Assembly: GCF_016918015.1 (NCBI RefSeq)
Contig: NZ_JAERMK010000019.1
Coordinates: 53,828-117,827 of the forward strand
Length of the DNA stretch: 64,000 bases
Direction: 5' to 3'
Source: Glycomyces sp. YM15
GTDB lineage: Bacteria > Actinomycetota > Actinomycetes > Mycobacteriales > Micromonosporaceae
This document shows positions 27,497 through 36,145 of the stretch, piece after piece (the first letter of the stretch is position 1; each line of letters starts with the position of its first letter). Position numbers and translations under genes: made by a program. A model generated the notes under the pieces. It was not told where the DNA came from, searched no databases, and worked only from the letters and a program-made list of their open reading frames with translations.

Positions 27497-27636
27497 CAAA
27501 TATATCGGCTGACCTTGTTGTTATTGAGGTATTTCGAGTAAGTGATGGCGCACCTAGTGATCGAATGAGCGACTATGGCTGGTGTGCCGTGGAGCGAATT
27601 GACTTCCTCGTGACTAAATTGTTGATGTCTGTCTGA
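27493..27636 (+). CDS. 47-aa third ORF chained to the toxin-immunity pair
   Basis: ATG at 27493 overlaps the stop of the immunity gene (TGA 27494-27496) by 4 bases, repeating the coupling seen between toxin and immunity. The product begins MTNISADLVVIEVFRVSDG and ends RIDFLVTKLLMSV. Composition is AT-rich like its two neighbours. It may be a second small immunity factor or the 5' remnant of a displaced immunity gene. No family recognised. Confidence 0.5.
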   Translation: MTNISADLVVIEVFRVSDGAPSDRMSDYGWCAVERIDFLVTKLLMSV

Positions 27637-27846
27637 TTCATGGCAAGATTCGGTCTTGTGAGCGTCTGCGCTGTGACGGTCGCGTCGAGAGACCTTGGGA
27701 CGGCGAGTTGGAAGAAGTTGCCGATCCAAATGCGGCTCGCGAAGTAAGTGACGTACCGCTGCTTCGGCGAGTGCCTGCGCGTATCAACCGTGAGTTCATC
27801 AGCCGCAGCAAGACAACGACCGAGCCACTAATGACTTCCCGGAGCC
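27637..27846 (+). other. Junction between toxin tip cassette and HEAT gene
   Basis: 210 bases in which composition returns to high GC. A plus frame (27708 onward) has moderately good codon bias but would run 230 bases into the HEAT gene out of frame, so I do not call it; it could be the remnant of another cassette gene. Confidence 0.3.
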
Positions 27847-29643
27847 GTGTCGATGCCCTTCTCATCTGTATCCAGGCGATTCGGGCTGCCGCGCTCACGA
27901 ACGAGCTCTGGCCAGAAGAAGCGGCGGTTCGGTGTGGCCTCCTTGTTTGTCGCAGCGTTGGTCGTCTCGGCCGTGATCGGACTTACCGCCTCTGGACTTG
28001 CCAGTGGCTTTCACTTCGTGGTTGCGGTGGTCATCACTTTGGTATTTGCTGTCAATGGAGTGGCCTCGCCTCGCCCTAGAACTCCGTCGGGTTGGCCAGC
28101 CGCGATGGACCGGTCTGGTCGTGACACGAAGGCGCTCGCGGCATTCGTGCCCTCTATAGGCCTACCCGGCGGTGTGCGGAATCGGTTCACAGCACCTACG
28201 ATGGCCCAGCTCTTCGAGGCCGCCGCTGCGGCGGACAGCGCTCAGGCTACGCTCGACGACCTTCTCGTTCCAGACCCACGGTCATGGCTGGCATTCGATG
28301 ACGCGACCCGGACCTGGACGCGGTACCGAAACACCGGCATTGACATCGCCAAGGTTGGTGTGCCACTTCCCGAGACGGCGCTCGGGTTCGCGCTCGCGAT
28401 GGCCTCGGGAGACGGACATCGGCGCGCCGAAGCACTACGCCACTCGAGCGTCGCGGCCTATCCGCAGTTGTATCCGCTGGTGCTCGTCCGGGCGGTCGAC
28501 CATGTGGAACCGATCCGCAAGATCGCCCTCGGCCTGCTCGCCCGTCTCATCTCAGCCCATGATCACGAGATCTTCGGGGCGGTGCTCACCGTCTCCTATC
28601 GTCTCCGGGAACGCAGACATGCCGAACCGATGCTCGACCTGGTTCTGGACAAACTCGGTAGCGCCTCGGACGAGGAACTCCTGGCTGCCCTCGCAGCGGC
28701 CGATGGGCGATCAGCCCGTTGGACGGCGAAGACACTGATCGAGCGAGATCGCTTGGCGGTGCCGTTGCTGGCGGCCATCGCGCTTGGGCGGTTCGACGAT
28801 CGCCTGCAGGAGCTATGCGCCGACGCCCTGGCGGCCCGCGCCTTGACACGTGACCGCCCCGATCTGCTGCAGCCCTTGGCCAAAGCGCCATCGGGACGTG
28901 TCCGGACTGCCGCGCTCACCGGACTGGTCAGGCTCGCGCAGTTCCACGGGCTCGAGGAGTTCCTGACCGATCGCAGTGCGCCCGTGCGCGCCACTGCGCA
29001 GTGGGGTTTGCGCCGCGCCGGCCGCGATCCCGCCTCTTACTACCGAGCGCTGCTCCAACGCCCGATGCCCGCGCCCAGAACAGCGATCCAGGGATTGGGA
29101 GACTGCGGCCAGGCAGCCGATGCCGACCTCGTTGAACCCTTCCTCGTCGACCCACGACCGAAGACCCGAGCTGCCGCGGTAGAAGCGCTCAGGAGTCTGG
29201 GCACCGACCGTGACCTATCCCGGCTCCTCGACGATTCCGCGCCAGTGGTGACCCGCGCCGTGGCCCACTACCTTTCGGATCGACGCATGCTGCCCCCGGT
29301 CGCGGTCTTGCGTGAACTCATCCAGGGCCCGCATCCGCCTCACGTCCGTCGGTCGGCGGTGGCACTGCTCCGCGCGCACGGGGTCTGGCATCGCATCTGG
29401 GTGGGCCTGGTCCTGTACCGCGACGCTGACCAATGGATGTCGATCGAGGGCCTGACGAGCCTGGACTACCTGTGCCGTTACCAGCTCGCTTCCGTCAGCG
29501 CACCCCTGGACGATGAACTCCGCAACGAGCTCCGAGCGCTCGTCCGAGCCAGATCGAACGAGCTGTACCTCGACACCCGCCAAACCCTGCAATGGCTCCT
29601 GGACACCAGCCGAACCGGATCTGGTCCAGGCGAGAAGCGCTGA
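27847..29643 (+). CDS. HEAT-repeat protein with N-terminal membrane hairpin
   Basis: 598 aa, GTG start (an ATG at 27853 is equally possible). Two hydrophobic stretches at about residues 29-50 and 54-70 predict a membrane hairpin. From about residue 185 to the end are helical HEAT/PBS-lyase-like repeats (for example RTAALTGLVRLAQF, VRATAQWGLRRAG, RAAAVEALRSLG). HEAT solenoids are protein-binding scaffolds; no enzymatic domain is seen. It lies directly after the toxin locus and may belong to the same accessory segment, but its high GC is normal for the genome. Confidence 0.8.
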   Translation: MSMPFSSVSRRFGLPRSRTSSGQKKRRFGVASLFVAALVVSAVIGLTASGLASGFHFVVAVVITLVFAVNGVASPRPRTPSGWPAAMDRSGRDTKALAAFVPSIGLPGGVRNRFTAPTMAQLFEAAAAADSAQATLDDLLVPDPRSWLAFDDATRTWTRYRNTGIDIAKVGVPLPETALGFALAMASGDGHRRAEALRHSSVAAYPQLYPLVLVRAVDHVEPIRKIALGLLARLISAHDHEIFGAVLTVSYRLRERRHAEPMLDLVLDKLGSASDEELLAALAAADGRSARWTAKTLIERDRLAVPLLAAIALGRFDDRLQELCADALAARALTRDRPDLLQPLAKAPSGRVRTAALTGLVRLAQFHGLEEFLTDRSAPVRATAQWGLRRAGRDPASYYRALLQRPMPAPRTAIQGLGDCGQAADADLVEPFLVDPRPKTRAAAVEALRSLGTDRDLSRLLDDSAPVVTRAVAHYLSDRRMLPPVAVLRELIQGPHPPHVRRSAVALLRAHGVWHRIWVGLVLYRDADQWMSIEGLTSLDYLCRYQLASVSAPLDDELRNELRALVRARSNELYLDTRQTLQWLLDTSRTGSGPGEKR

Positions 29644-29823
29644 TCCTCAGGTGCTGAAAGCAAGACGGCGGCGCCTATCGCTGTGTCCGATGCGAAGACC
29701 TTCGAACCAACGGGACAGATCCGGGTACATCAGGGGTATGTGACGAACATCGCTGTCAATGGATCAGGCAGGAGCTTCTGCGCGCGGAAGTCAGGAGAAC
29801 TTTGGAACGTATTTGGAAAAACC

Positions 29824-29843
29824 AGCCGGATTTAGCCGGATTT
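29824..29843. repeat. Short tandem repeat (two 10-base units)
   Basis: AGCCGGATTT occurs twice in tandem, just outside the tRNA-Trp terminator. A third related unit (TGGCCGGAC) is nearby. The 29,644-29,873 gap holds no gene. Confidence 0.6.
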
Positions 29844-29874
29844 GGCAGCTCTGGCGGGACATGGCCGGACGTCC

Positions 29875-29919
29875 AAAAAGAACAGTCCCTGACCTGTCTT
29901 GATGCAGGTCAGGGACTGT
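29875..29919 (-). terminator. Intrinsic terminator of tRNA-Trp
   Basis: Stem ACAGTCCCTGACCTG (29882-29896) with its exact complement (29905-29919) and an 8-base loop; on the minus strand it is followed by TCTTTTTGG. It lies 20 bases beyond the tRNA 3' end. Confidence 0.85.
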
Positions 29920-29939
29920 ATCCGCTGGTAATGATCTTG

Positions 29940-30012
29940 CAGGAGTGACAGGACTCGAACCTGCAACCCTCGGTTTTGGAGACCGATGCGCTACCAATTG
30001 CGCCACACTCCT
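29940..30012 (-). tRNA. tRNA-Trp (CCA anticodon)
   Basis: Seven-base acceptor stem AGGAGTG/CACTCCT, D arm GCGC-AATTGGT-GCGC, anticodon loop CTCCAAA within the stem TCGGT/ACCGA, and T loop TTCGAGT. Discriminator G; the 3' CCA is not fully encoded. Its 3' end points left, toward the HEAT/RHS segment. Confidence 0.95.
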
Positions 30013-30102
30013 TCGCCCGTCCGGTTGCCCGGCCTGGCCGCAACTATCTTACGTGTTGCGGATCGGCCGGTGCAACCGGGTGGACGGCGGTGTTGTCGCA
30101 GG

Positions 30103-30936
30103 TTAGGAGGCCGGGATGACGGAGCCGTCGGTCCAGGTGTCGAGGATGTACTGCTTGACCTCGTCAGACTGCAGGAGCTCGCCGAGCTTCTTGATGTCCT
30201 CGTTGCCCGCGTTCGCGGCCGTGGTGACCAGGTAGTTCGCGTACGGGTTGTTCTTGGCGGACTCGCTCGCGATGGCGTCCTCCGCCGGGCTCAGTTCCGC
30301 TTCGAGGGCATAGTTGCCGTTGATGACGGCGGCGTCGACGTCCTCGAGGGTGCGGGGGAGCTGAGCCGCTTCGACGGCTACGAACTCCAGGTCACGCGGG
30401 TTGTCGGCGATGTCGTCCTCCGTAGCGGTGGTGACGTCGACCCCGTCGGCGAGGGTGATCAGACCCGCGTCCTGCAGCAGCGCCAGCGCGCGGCCGCCGT
30501 TGGACGGGTCGGCCGGAATCGCGATCTGGGCGCCGTCGCCGATCTCCTCGACCGAGGTCGCGGTGTTGGCGTACAGGGCCAGCGGCTCGATGTGGACGGG
30601 GGCGATCTCGACCAGGTCGGTGCCCTTCGCCGCGTTGTCCTCCTCCAGATACGGCAGGTGCTGGAAGAAGTTCGCGTCGGTCGAGCCGTCGGCGGTCGAC
30701 GGGTTGATCTGGAGGTAGTCGCTGAACTCCTCGATCTCGATCGTCAACCCCGCGTCCTCGGCCAGCTCGTCCTGCACGAACTGCAGGATCTGGGCGTGCG
30801 GGACGGAGGTCGCGGCGACGACGACCGTGCCGTCGGTCTCAGTGGCCTCCGAGCCGCCGTCGTTGCCGCAAGCGGCCAGGGTCAAAGCGGCTGCGGTCGC
30901 TACGGATGCGCCCACGAGGGCACGGCGATTGAACAT
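30103..30936 (-). CDS. metQ: MetQ/NlpA-family substrate-binding lipoprotein
   Basis: 277 aa. Lipoprotein signal peptide with lipobox LAAC (Cys about residue 23) followed by a Gly/Ser/Glu linker. The body is an NlpA periplasmic-binding fold (VPHAQILQFV, FFQHLPYLEE, IPADPSNGGRAL, NGNYALEA, NPYANYLV). Captures methionine or a related sulfur compound outside the cell for MetNI. AGGAG lies 7 bases before the ATG. Last gene of metN-metI-metQ, transcribed leftward. Confidence 0.92.
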   Translation of the reverse strand: MFNRRALVGASVATAAALTLAACGNDGGSEATETDGTVVVAATSVPHAQILQFVQDELAEDAGLTIEIEEFSDYLQINPSTADGSTDANFFQHLPYLEEDNAAKGTDLVEIAPVHIEPLALYANTATSVEEIGDGAQIAIPADPSNGGRALALLQDAGLITLADGVDVTTATEDDIADNPRDLEFVAVEAAQLPRTLEDVDAAVINGNYALEAELSPAEDAIASESAKNNPYANYLVTTAANAGNEDIKKLGELLQSDEVKQYILDTWTDGSVIPAS

Positions 30937-30968
30937 GGTGTTCTCCTAAGGAAGGTAGGGAAATAACT

Positions 30969-31622
30969 TCAGCGGCGGTCGAGGGTGCGGGCGCACCGGT
31001 CGCCGAGGATCTGGAAGAGCTGCACGAGCACGACGAGGATGACCAGCGGCCAGATCATGTACTCGGTCTCGAAGCGCTGGTAGCCGTAGCGGTAGGCGAG
31101 GTCGCCCAGACCGCCGCCGCCCACGATCCCCGCCATCGCGGAGTACGAGACGATCGCGACGAGCGTCACGGTGAAGCCCCGGATCAACCCCGGCGTTGCC
31201 TCGGGGAGCACGACCCGCCACACGAGCGCGGGAGTCCCCGCGCCCATCGAGCGGGCCGCCTCGATGAGGCCCGGCTGGACTTCGAGGAGCGCGCCTTCGA
31301 CGAGGCGCGCGAAGAACGGGATCGACGCGACCGTGAGCGGCACGATCGCCGCCTCGGTGCCGATGCTCGTGCCCGTGATGAGGCGGGTGAGGGGTACTAC
31401 AGCGACCATGAGCAGCACGAACGGCGCGCTCCGCCCGATGTTCACGATCAGGCCGATCGGCGCGTTCACCGCCGCGATCGGCTTCGGGCCGGGCTTGGAC
31501 GTGATGTAGAGGACCGTCCCCAGCAGCAGCCCGCCCAGCAGCGTCCACGCGCCCGAGGCCGCCACGATGTGCAGCGTCTCCCAGAACGCCTCGGTCAGGA
31601 GTTCGACGAGCCGGTCCGTCAT
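30969..31622 (-). CDS. metI: Methionine ABC transporter permease MetI
   Basis: 217 aa with five predicted membrane helices and the MetI EAA loop ([21 protein letters not shown]). Its start overlaps the metN stop by 4 bases. It forms the membrane channel of a MetNIQ uptake system. The segment [18 protein letters not shown] near the C-terminus is characteristic of the family. Confidence 0.93.
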   Translation of the reverse strand: MTDRLVELLTEAFWETLHIVAASGAWTLLGGLLLGTVLYITSKPGPKPIAAVNAPIGLIVNIGRSAPFVLLMVAVVPLTRLITGTSIGTEAAIVPLTVASIPFFARLVEGALLEVQPGLIEAARSMGAGTPALVWRVVLPEATPGLIRGFTVTLVAIVSYSAMAGIVGGGGLGDLAYRYGYQRFETEYMIWPLVILVVLVQLFQILGDRCARTLDRR

Positions 31623-32386
31623 CGGGCCACCTCTTCGCCGAGCAGGCGGGCCGCGAGACGCCGGGCCTGGCCGCCGAGGCGCGAGTCCGGGTCCGCGAGG
31701 AGTTCGGGAACGGCGCCGATCTCGACGAACCGGCCCTCCTCCATCACCGCGGCACGGTGGCAGATGCGCGTGATCACCTCAAGTTCGTGCGTGATGAGCA
31801 GGATCGTGAGCCCGAGTTCGCGGTTGAGCCGCGCGAGCAGGTCCAGAATCTCGTCCGTGGTGTCGGTGTCGAGTGCGCTGGTGGCCTCGTCGGAAAGGAG
31901 CACGGCAGGAGCGGCTGACAATGCGCGGGCGATCGCGAGGCGCTGGCGCTGGCCGCCGGAGAGCTGCCCGGGGTAGGCCTTCGCCTTGTCGGAGAGGCCC
32001 ACGAGGTCGAGCAGTTCGAGTGCGCGTTCGCGCCGCACGGCGCGGGGAACCCCGCGGAACCTCAATGGCAAGGCCACATTGGACGCCGCATTGCGGTTGG
32101 ACAGGAGGTTGAAGTGCTGGAAGATCATCGCGGTCTTGGCCCGCGAGGCCCGCAGCTCACGTCCGCGCAGCGAAGTGAGCTCGATGCCGTCGACTTCGAC
32201 CGTGCCCGAGTCGGGCCTGGTGAGGAGGTTGACGGTGCGCAGGAGCGTCGACTTGCCGGCGCCGGAGCGGCCGAGGATGCCGAAGATCTCGCCGGGGGCG
32301 ACGTCGAGGTCCACGCCGTCGAGGGCGACCAGGTCACCGAAGTTCTTGGTCACGCCGGACAGGCGGATACCGGGTCTTGGTTCCAT
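31619..32386 (-). CDS. metN: Methionine ABC transporter ATP-binding protein MetN
   Basis: 255 aa. Walker [11 protein letters not shown]-loop FQHFNLL, signature LSGGQRQR, Walker B with SDEATSALD, and H-loop ITHELEV. It is shorter than enterobacterial MetN (about 343 aa) and lacks the full C-terminal ACT-like regulatory domain that senses methionine, so transinhibition may be absent. The ATG at 32386 has no purine-rich ribosome site on its strand; the bases before it read CCCTCCTC. This fits regulation through the preceding cysteine-rich leader ORF (32451-32528). Confidence 0.92.
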   Translation of the reverse strand: MEPRPGIRLSGVTKNFGDLVALDGVDLDVAPGEIFGILGRSGAGKSTLLRTVNLLTRPDSGTVEVDGIELTSLRGRELRASRAKTAMIFQHFNLLSNRNAASNVALPLRFRGVPRAVRRERALELLDLVGLSDKAKAYPGQLSGGQRQRLAIARALSAAPAVLLSDEATSALDTDTTDEILDLLARLNRELGLTILLITHELEVITRICHRAAVMEEGRFVEIGAVPELLADPDSRLGGQARRLAARLLGEEVAR

Positions 32387-32450
32387 GAGGAGGGAAGATC
32401 GCTTTCGCTGTGGGAGTTCGCCGCTTCGGGGCGCGGCGCTGCAGGGACCC
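32387..32450 (-). promoter_or_regulatory. Leader between cysteine-rich peptide and metN
   Basis: 64 bases containing a small hairpin on the minus strand (GCCGC ... GCGGC) and ending CCCTCCTC just before the metN ATG. The CCTCC sequence is complementary to a ribosome site rather than being one. It is probably the folding platform for leader-peptide control. Confidence 0.45.
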
Positions 32451-32528
32451 TCAGCAGGCGCACATTCGGCAGCACGGCATCGCGGCGCGGGTCGCGTCGC
32501 TGATGATGTCCTGGTGCTGGCCGTTCAC
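32451..32528 (-). CDS. Cysteine-rich leader peptide upstream of metNIQ
   Basis: A 25-codon ORF from a GTG at 32528, ending MPCCRMCAC then TGA; four of its last seven codons are TGC. An internal ATG at 32480 would give just that nine-residue end. Cysteine-rich leader peptides upstream of sulfur-assimilation genes are known in actinobacteria, where ribosome speed through the Cys codons reports cysteinyl-tRNA supply and sets downstream expression. Here the next gene, metN, lies 64 bases away and lacks a normal ribosome site. Regulation is inferred from the layout; the peptide itself is read directly from the sequence. Confidence 0.75.
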   Translation of the reverse strand: MNGQHQDIISDATRAAMPCCRMCAC

Positions 32529-32655
32529 AAGCGGCAAGTCAAGCAGGTGAACTCCGGAACGCCAACGATCTGTGACGAACGCCGCGACGGTCGCGGTGAA
32601 GTTCGCGGACCGTCGCTGGCACAGTGATTGCCCGTCGCTGAGATAGGGTTCGGCC

Positions 32656-33957
32656 ATGACAGTTGCGACGATTCCCGCTCCGGCGTTCGCGATCGAGCGG
32701 TTCAAGCTCGCCAACGGGCTGCGGGTGGTCCTCGCGCCGGACCCCGGGGCTCCCGTGGTCGGCGTCGCCGTGGTGTACGACGTCGGGATGCGCTCCGAGC
32801 CCGAGGGCCGGACCGGCTTCGCCCACCTGTTCGAGCACATGATGTTCCAGGGCTCCCACAACGTCGGCAAGGCCGAGCACATGCGGCACGTGCAGTCCGC
32901 GGGCGGCACCTTCAACGGCTCGACCCACATCGACTACACCGACTACTTCAACCTCCTGCCCTCGAACGGCCTGGAGCTCGCGCTGTTCCTCGAGGCCGAC
33001 CGCATGCGCGGCCCGGCGATCACCGAGGAGAACCTTGCGAACCAGGTCTCCGTGGTGAAGGAGGAGATCCGGGTCAACGTCCTCAACCGCCCCTACGGCG
33101 GCTTCCCCTGGATCAAGCTCCCGCCGGTCATGTTCGACACCTTCCCGAACGCGCATGACGGCTACGGCTCGTTCGTCGACCTCGACGCCGCCACCGTGGA
33201 AGACGCAAAGTCGTTCTTCAACGCCTACTACCCGGCCTCGAACGCGGTCCTCTCGGTCGCGGGCGACTTCGACCTGGCCGAGGCCCGCGAGCTCGTCGAG
33301 CGCCACTTCGGCAGCGTCGAGGCCCGGCCCGCGCCGGTGCACCCGTCGTTCGACGAACCCGACCTGAGCGCTGAACGCCGCGTCGCTTACACCGACGAGC
33401 GCGCGACCCTCCCGGCCGTCGCGGTCGCCTGGCGCGTCCCCGATCCCGTGACGCAGCTCGACGACTTCCTGCCGTACGTGGTCCTCGGCGAACTGCTCAC
33501 CGACGGCGACGCCTCGCGCCTGGTCGAGCGGCTCATCCACACCGACCAGACCGCCACCGCGGTCGCCGCGCACACCACGTTCATGGCCGAGCCCTTCGCC
33601 TCGCGCGGACCGACGGTGATGCTCGTGCAGTCGTTCCTGCCGCCCGGCACCGTCGTGGACACGGTGCTCGACACCGTGCAGGAAGAGCTGGCGCGCATCG
33701 CCGAAGGCGTCGACGAGGCCGAACTCGACCGCGTCAAGGCCCGCGTCGCCGCCCAGCTGCTGCGCGGCGACGACTCGGTGATGGGACGCTCGCGCCGCTT
33801 CGCGACCGCCGAGATCTTCCACGGCGACGCGTCGATGTCCGTGCGCTTCCCGGCCCTGCTCGGCGAGGTCACCGCCGAGGCCGTCGCGCAGGCGGCGGCC
33901 GCCCTGACGCCGAACCGCCGCGCCGTTCTCGAAGTCATTCCCGGAGGAGCCCAGTGA
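32656..33957 (+). CDS. M16-family zinc peptidase, catalytic subunit
   Basis: 433 aa. The inverted zinc motif HLFEH (about residues 57-61), with the downstream glutamate in the NLANQVSVVKEEIR helix, marks an active M16B peptidase. The family cleaves unfolded or signal-type peptides and usually works as a pair with an inactive subunit, here the next gene (stop/start overlap ATGA). No signal peptide, so cytoplasmic. A TAGGGT element seven bases before the ATG suggests a leaderless message. Divergent from the metN leader. Confidence 0.92.
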   Translation: MTVATIPAPAFAIERFKLANGLRVVLAPDPGAPVVGVAVVYDVGMRSEPEGRTGFAHLFEHMMFQGSHNVGKAEHMRHVQSAGGTFNGSTHIDYTDYFNLLPSNGLELALFLEADRMRGPAITEENLANQVSVVKEEIRVNVLNRPYGGFPWIKLPPVMFDTFPNAHDGYGSFVDLDAATVEDAKSFFNAYYPASNAVLSVAGDFDLAEARELVERHFGSVEARPAPVHPSFDEPDLSAERRVAYTDERATLPAVAVAWRVPDPVTQLDDFLPYVVLGELLTDGDASRLVERLIHTDQTATAVAAHTTFMAEPFASRGPTVMLVQSFLPPGTVVDTVLDTVQEELARIAEGVDEAELDRVKARVAAQLLRGDDSVMGRSRRFATAEIFHGDASMSVRFPALLGEVTAEAVAQAAAALTPNRRAVLEVIPGGAQ

Positions 33958-35264
33958 GCAACGTCATTCCCGGTCTCGCGCCGGAAGTCCCGCTGTCCCT
34001 GCCGGTCCCGGTCGAGCGGACCCTCCCGAACGGGCTCCGGGTGCTGCTCACGCGCCGTCCCGGCGTCCCGCTCGCCGAGGTGCGCCTGTCGATCCCGGCC
34101 GCGCACGCCGACCTCGCCGCGGCCGACCTGCTCTCCTCCGCGCTGTTCTCCGGGACCGAGACCAATTCGATGACCGAGATCGCCCAGCGCCTCCAGGGCG
34201 TCGGCGGCGCGCTCGGCGCCGGGGCCGACCCGGACCGGATCGCCGTGTCCGGCAACAGCCTCGCGACCGGCCTGCCCGAACTCCTGGAGGTCCTCGGCGA
34301 CCTCCTCAAGGCCGCCGAGTACCCGGAGGGCCCGCTCGCGGTCGAGCGCTCCCGCATCATCGACGGCCTCTCGGTGGCCGAGCAGCAGCCCGACTTCCAG
34401 GTCAACCGCGTCCTCGACGCGCGCCTGTGGGGCGACCACCCGTACGGCCACCAGCAGCCCACCGCGGCCGAGGTCGCGGCCGTCGAACGCGACGCGGTCC
34501 TGGCGCTGCACGCCGCCCGCGTCCACCCGGTCGGCGCGCGGCTGATCATCGTGGGGGACATCGACACCGACTCGGCGTTCGCCGCCGTCGAGAAGGCCCT
34601 CGGCGACTGGAACGGCGCCGGCGAACCGCGCCACATGGAGCCGCTGCCCGCGCTCGTCTCGGGGCCGCTCGTCCTCGTGGACCGGCCCGGCTCGGTCCAG
34701 TCCGCGATCCGCGTCGCCTACCCGGCGGTCGAGCGCACCCACCCGGACAACGCCGCGCAGCACCTCGCGAACCTGGTCTTCGGCGGCTACTTCTCCTCGC
34801 GCCTGGTGATGAACCTGCGCGAGACCAAGGGCTACGGCTACTCACCGCGCTCCAGAGTGGACCACGCTCCGGCCGGCTCGATCCAGCTCGCCGCCGTCGA
34901 CGTCGCCACCGAGGTCACCGGCCCCGCGCTCGAAGAGGTTCGCGCCGAACTGCGCGGCATGTCCGAGCGCCCGCCCACCGCGGAGGAACTCGACCTGGCC
35001 CGCCGCTACGCGCTCGGCTCCGTCAAGCTCGCCACCGCCACCCAGGCCGGGGTCGCCAACTACATCTCCGTGCTCGCCGCCGCGGGCCTCCCGCTCGCGT
35101 GGCTCGCGGAGCACTCCGAACGCCTCCGCGAGGTCACGCCCGCCGACATCCAGCGGGTCGCGGCGCAGCGGCTCGACCCCGGGCGCGCCGTCACGGTCGT
35201 CCTCGGCGATGGCGGGGCGATCCGTGAGACGCTCGCCGGGTTCGGGGAGATCGAGTCCGCATGA
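33954..35264 (+). CDS. M16-family peptidase-like partner subunit, catalytic motif absent
   Basis: 436 aa, same fold as the preceding gene (TLPNGLRVLL start; C-terminal ETKGYGYSPRS substrate-binding arginine/tyrosine region). At the place of HxxEH the sequence reads ADLLSSALFSG, so no zinc site. Known two-chain M16 enzymes combine one metal subunit with one substrate-grasping subunit, and this gene fits the second role. Overlaps its neighbours by 4 bases on both sides. Confidence 0.9.
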   Translation: MSNVIPGLAPEVPLSLPVPVERTLPNGLRVLLTRRPGVPLAEVRLSIPAAHADLAAADLLSSALFSGTETNSMTEIAQRLQGVGGALGAGADPDRIAVSGNSLATGLPELLEVLGDLLKAAEYPEGPLAVERSRIIDGLSVAEQQPDFQVNRVLDARLWGDHPYGHQQPTAAEVAAVERDAVLALHAARVHPVGARLIIVGDIDTDSAFAAVEKALGDWNGAGEPRHMEPLPALVSGPLVLVDRPGSVQSAIRVAYPAVERTHPDNAAQHLANLVFGGYFSSRLVMNLRETKGYGYSPRSRVDHAPAGSIQLAAVDVATEVTGPALEEVRAELRGMSERPPTAEELDLARRYALGSVKLATATQAGVANYISVLAAAGLPLAWLAEHSERLREVTPADIQRVAAQRLDPGRAVTVVLGDGGAIRETLAGFGEIESA

Positions 35265-36145
35265 GCCACCCGCCCTTGGCGATCGACGTGCTCGACCGGT
35301 TCGGGGACCGCCGTAGCGACGACGAATGGCTCACGGCCGCTTGGGAACAGGCGCAGGTCGTCGTCTGCGACCCGGTGAACGAGCGCATCGCGGCGGACGA
35401 GGACGGCCTGCACTACTTCGACGCGGACACCGCGCCGGAGGGCCTGCGCGTCTACCTCGGCGGCGAGCACCCGCCCGTGTTCACCGTCCTCGCCGACCTG
35501 CCCGACGGCCTGCCGGGGCGCTGGATCAAACCGGACTGGGACCGCCGGGACCTCGCGATCGCCGTGCAGGCCATCGCGATAGGCCACTGGCACGCGACCT
35601 ACCGGTTCCACCCGACGACGGGCGAGCCGCTGCAGTCCCGTCAAGGGGGCTGGGAGTTGGAGGCCGTGTCGGGCCGCCCGGTGTTCCCGCGCACCGACCC
35701 GGCCGTGATCGTCCTCATCGACGACGGCGCCGACCGCGTGCTGCTCGCTCAGCACCGCCGCTACTCGGGCGCGCCGAAGACCGGGCCCGCCGCGGTGCCC
35801 AGAGGCAACCGCTACGCGTGCATCGCCGGGTTCGTCGAGCCGGGGGAGTCGGCGGAGGCCGCCGTGCATCGCGAGGTGGGCGAGGAGATCGGGATCAAGA
35901 TCGACCGGCTCGAGTACGTGTCGAGCCAGCCGTGGCCCTACCCGCGTTCGCTCATGCTCGGCTACCGCGCCACCGCCGACCCGGCGCAGCCGCTGGTGCT
36001 GCAGGCCGAGGAGATCGCCGACGCGCGCTGGTTCACCCGCGACGAGGTGCGGCGGATGTGGGTCGAGACCGAGGACTCGACGCCGAGCGCCGTGCGGATC
36101 TCCATCGCGCGCTTCCTCATCGACGGTTGGCTGGCCGCCGCATAA
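35261..36145 (+). CDS. nudC: NudC-like NAD(H)/RNA-cap pyrophosphatase, zinc ribbon lost
   Basis: 294 aa. Nudix box GFVEPGESAEAAVHREVGEEIG (split by the core GX5EX7REVGEE pattern) and the NudC signature SQPWPYPRSLM about 15 residues later identify the NAD-diphosphatase class, which hydrolyses NADH and removes NAD caps from RNA. The four zinc cysteines usual before the Nudix domain are missing: the segment reads YRFHPTTGEPLQSRQGGW where homologs have CxxCG. Third gene of the M16-M16-nudC unit (ATGA overlap); it ends inside the convergent transporter gene by 29 bases. Confidence 0.88.
   Translation: MSHPPLAIDVLDRFGDRRSDDEWLTAAWEQAQVVVCDPVNERIAADEDGLHYFDADTAPEGLRVYLGGEHPPVFTVLADLPDGLPGRWIKPDWDRRDLAIAVQAIAIGHWHATYRFHPTTGEPLQSRQGGWELEAVSGRPVFPRTDPAVIVLIDDGADRVLLAQHRRYSGAPKTGPAAVPRGNRYACIAGFVEPGESAEAAVHREVGEEIGIKIDRLEYVSSQPWPYPRSLMLGYRATADPAQPLVLQAEEIADARWFTRDEVRRMWVETEDSTPSAVRISIARFLIDGWLAAA

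Noticed and set aside
27708..28079. 123-codon plus frame before the HEAT gene
   Set aside because: Overlaps the HEAT gene by 230 bases out of frame and loses coding bias there; at most a cassette remnant.
29791..30006. Short minus frame beginning MAQLVAHRSPKPRVAGS
   Set aside because: It is translated tRNA-Trp plus its terminator, a common false gene.
29644..30012. Integrated island with attachment sites at tRNA-Trp
   Set aside because: No integrase and no second copy of the tRNA 3' end found in the window; kept only as a low-interest inference.
32387..32655. SAM riboswitch upstream of metN
   Set aside because: None of the conserved SAM-I or SAM-IV core sequences is seen; the leader ORF explains the region better.
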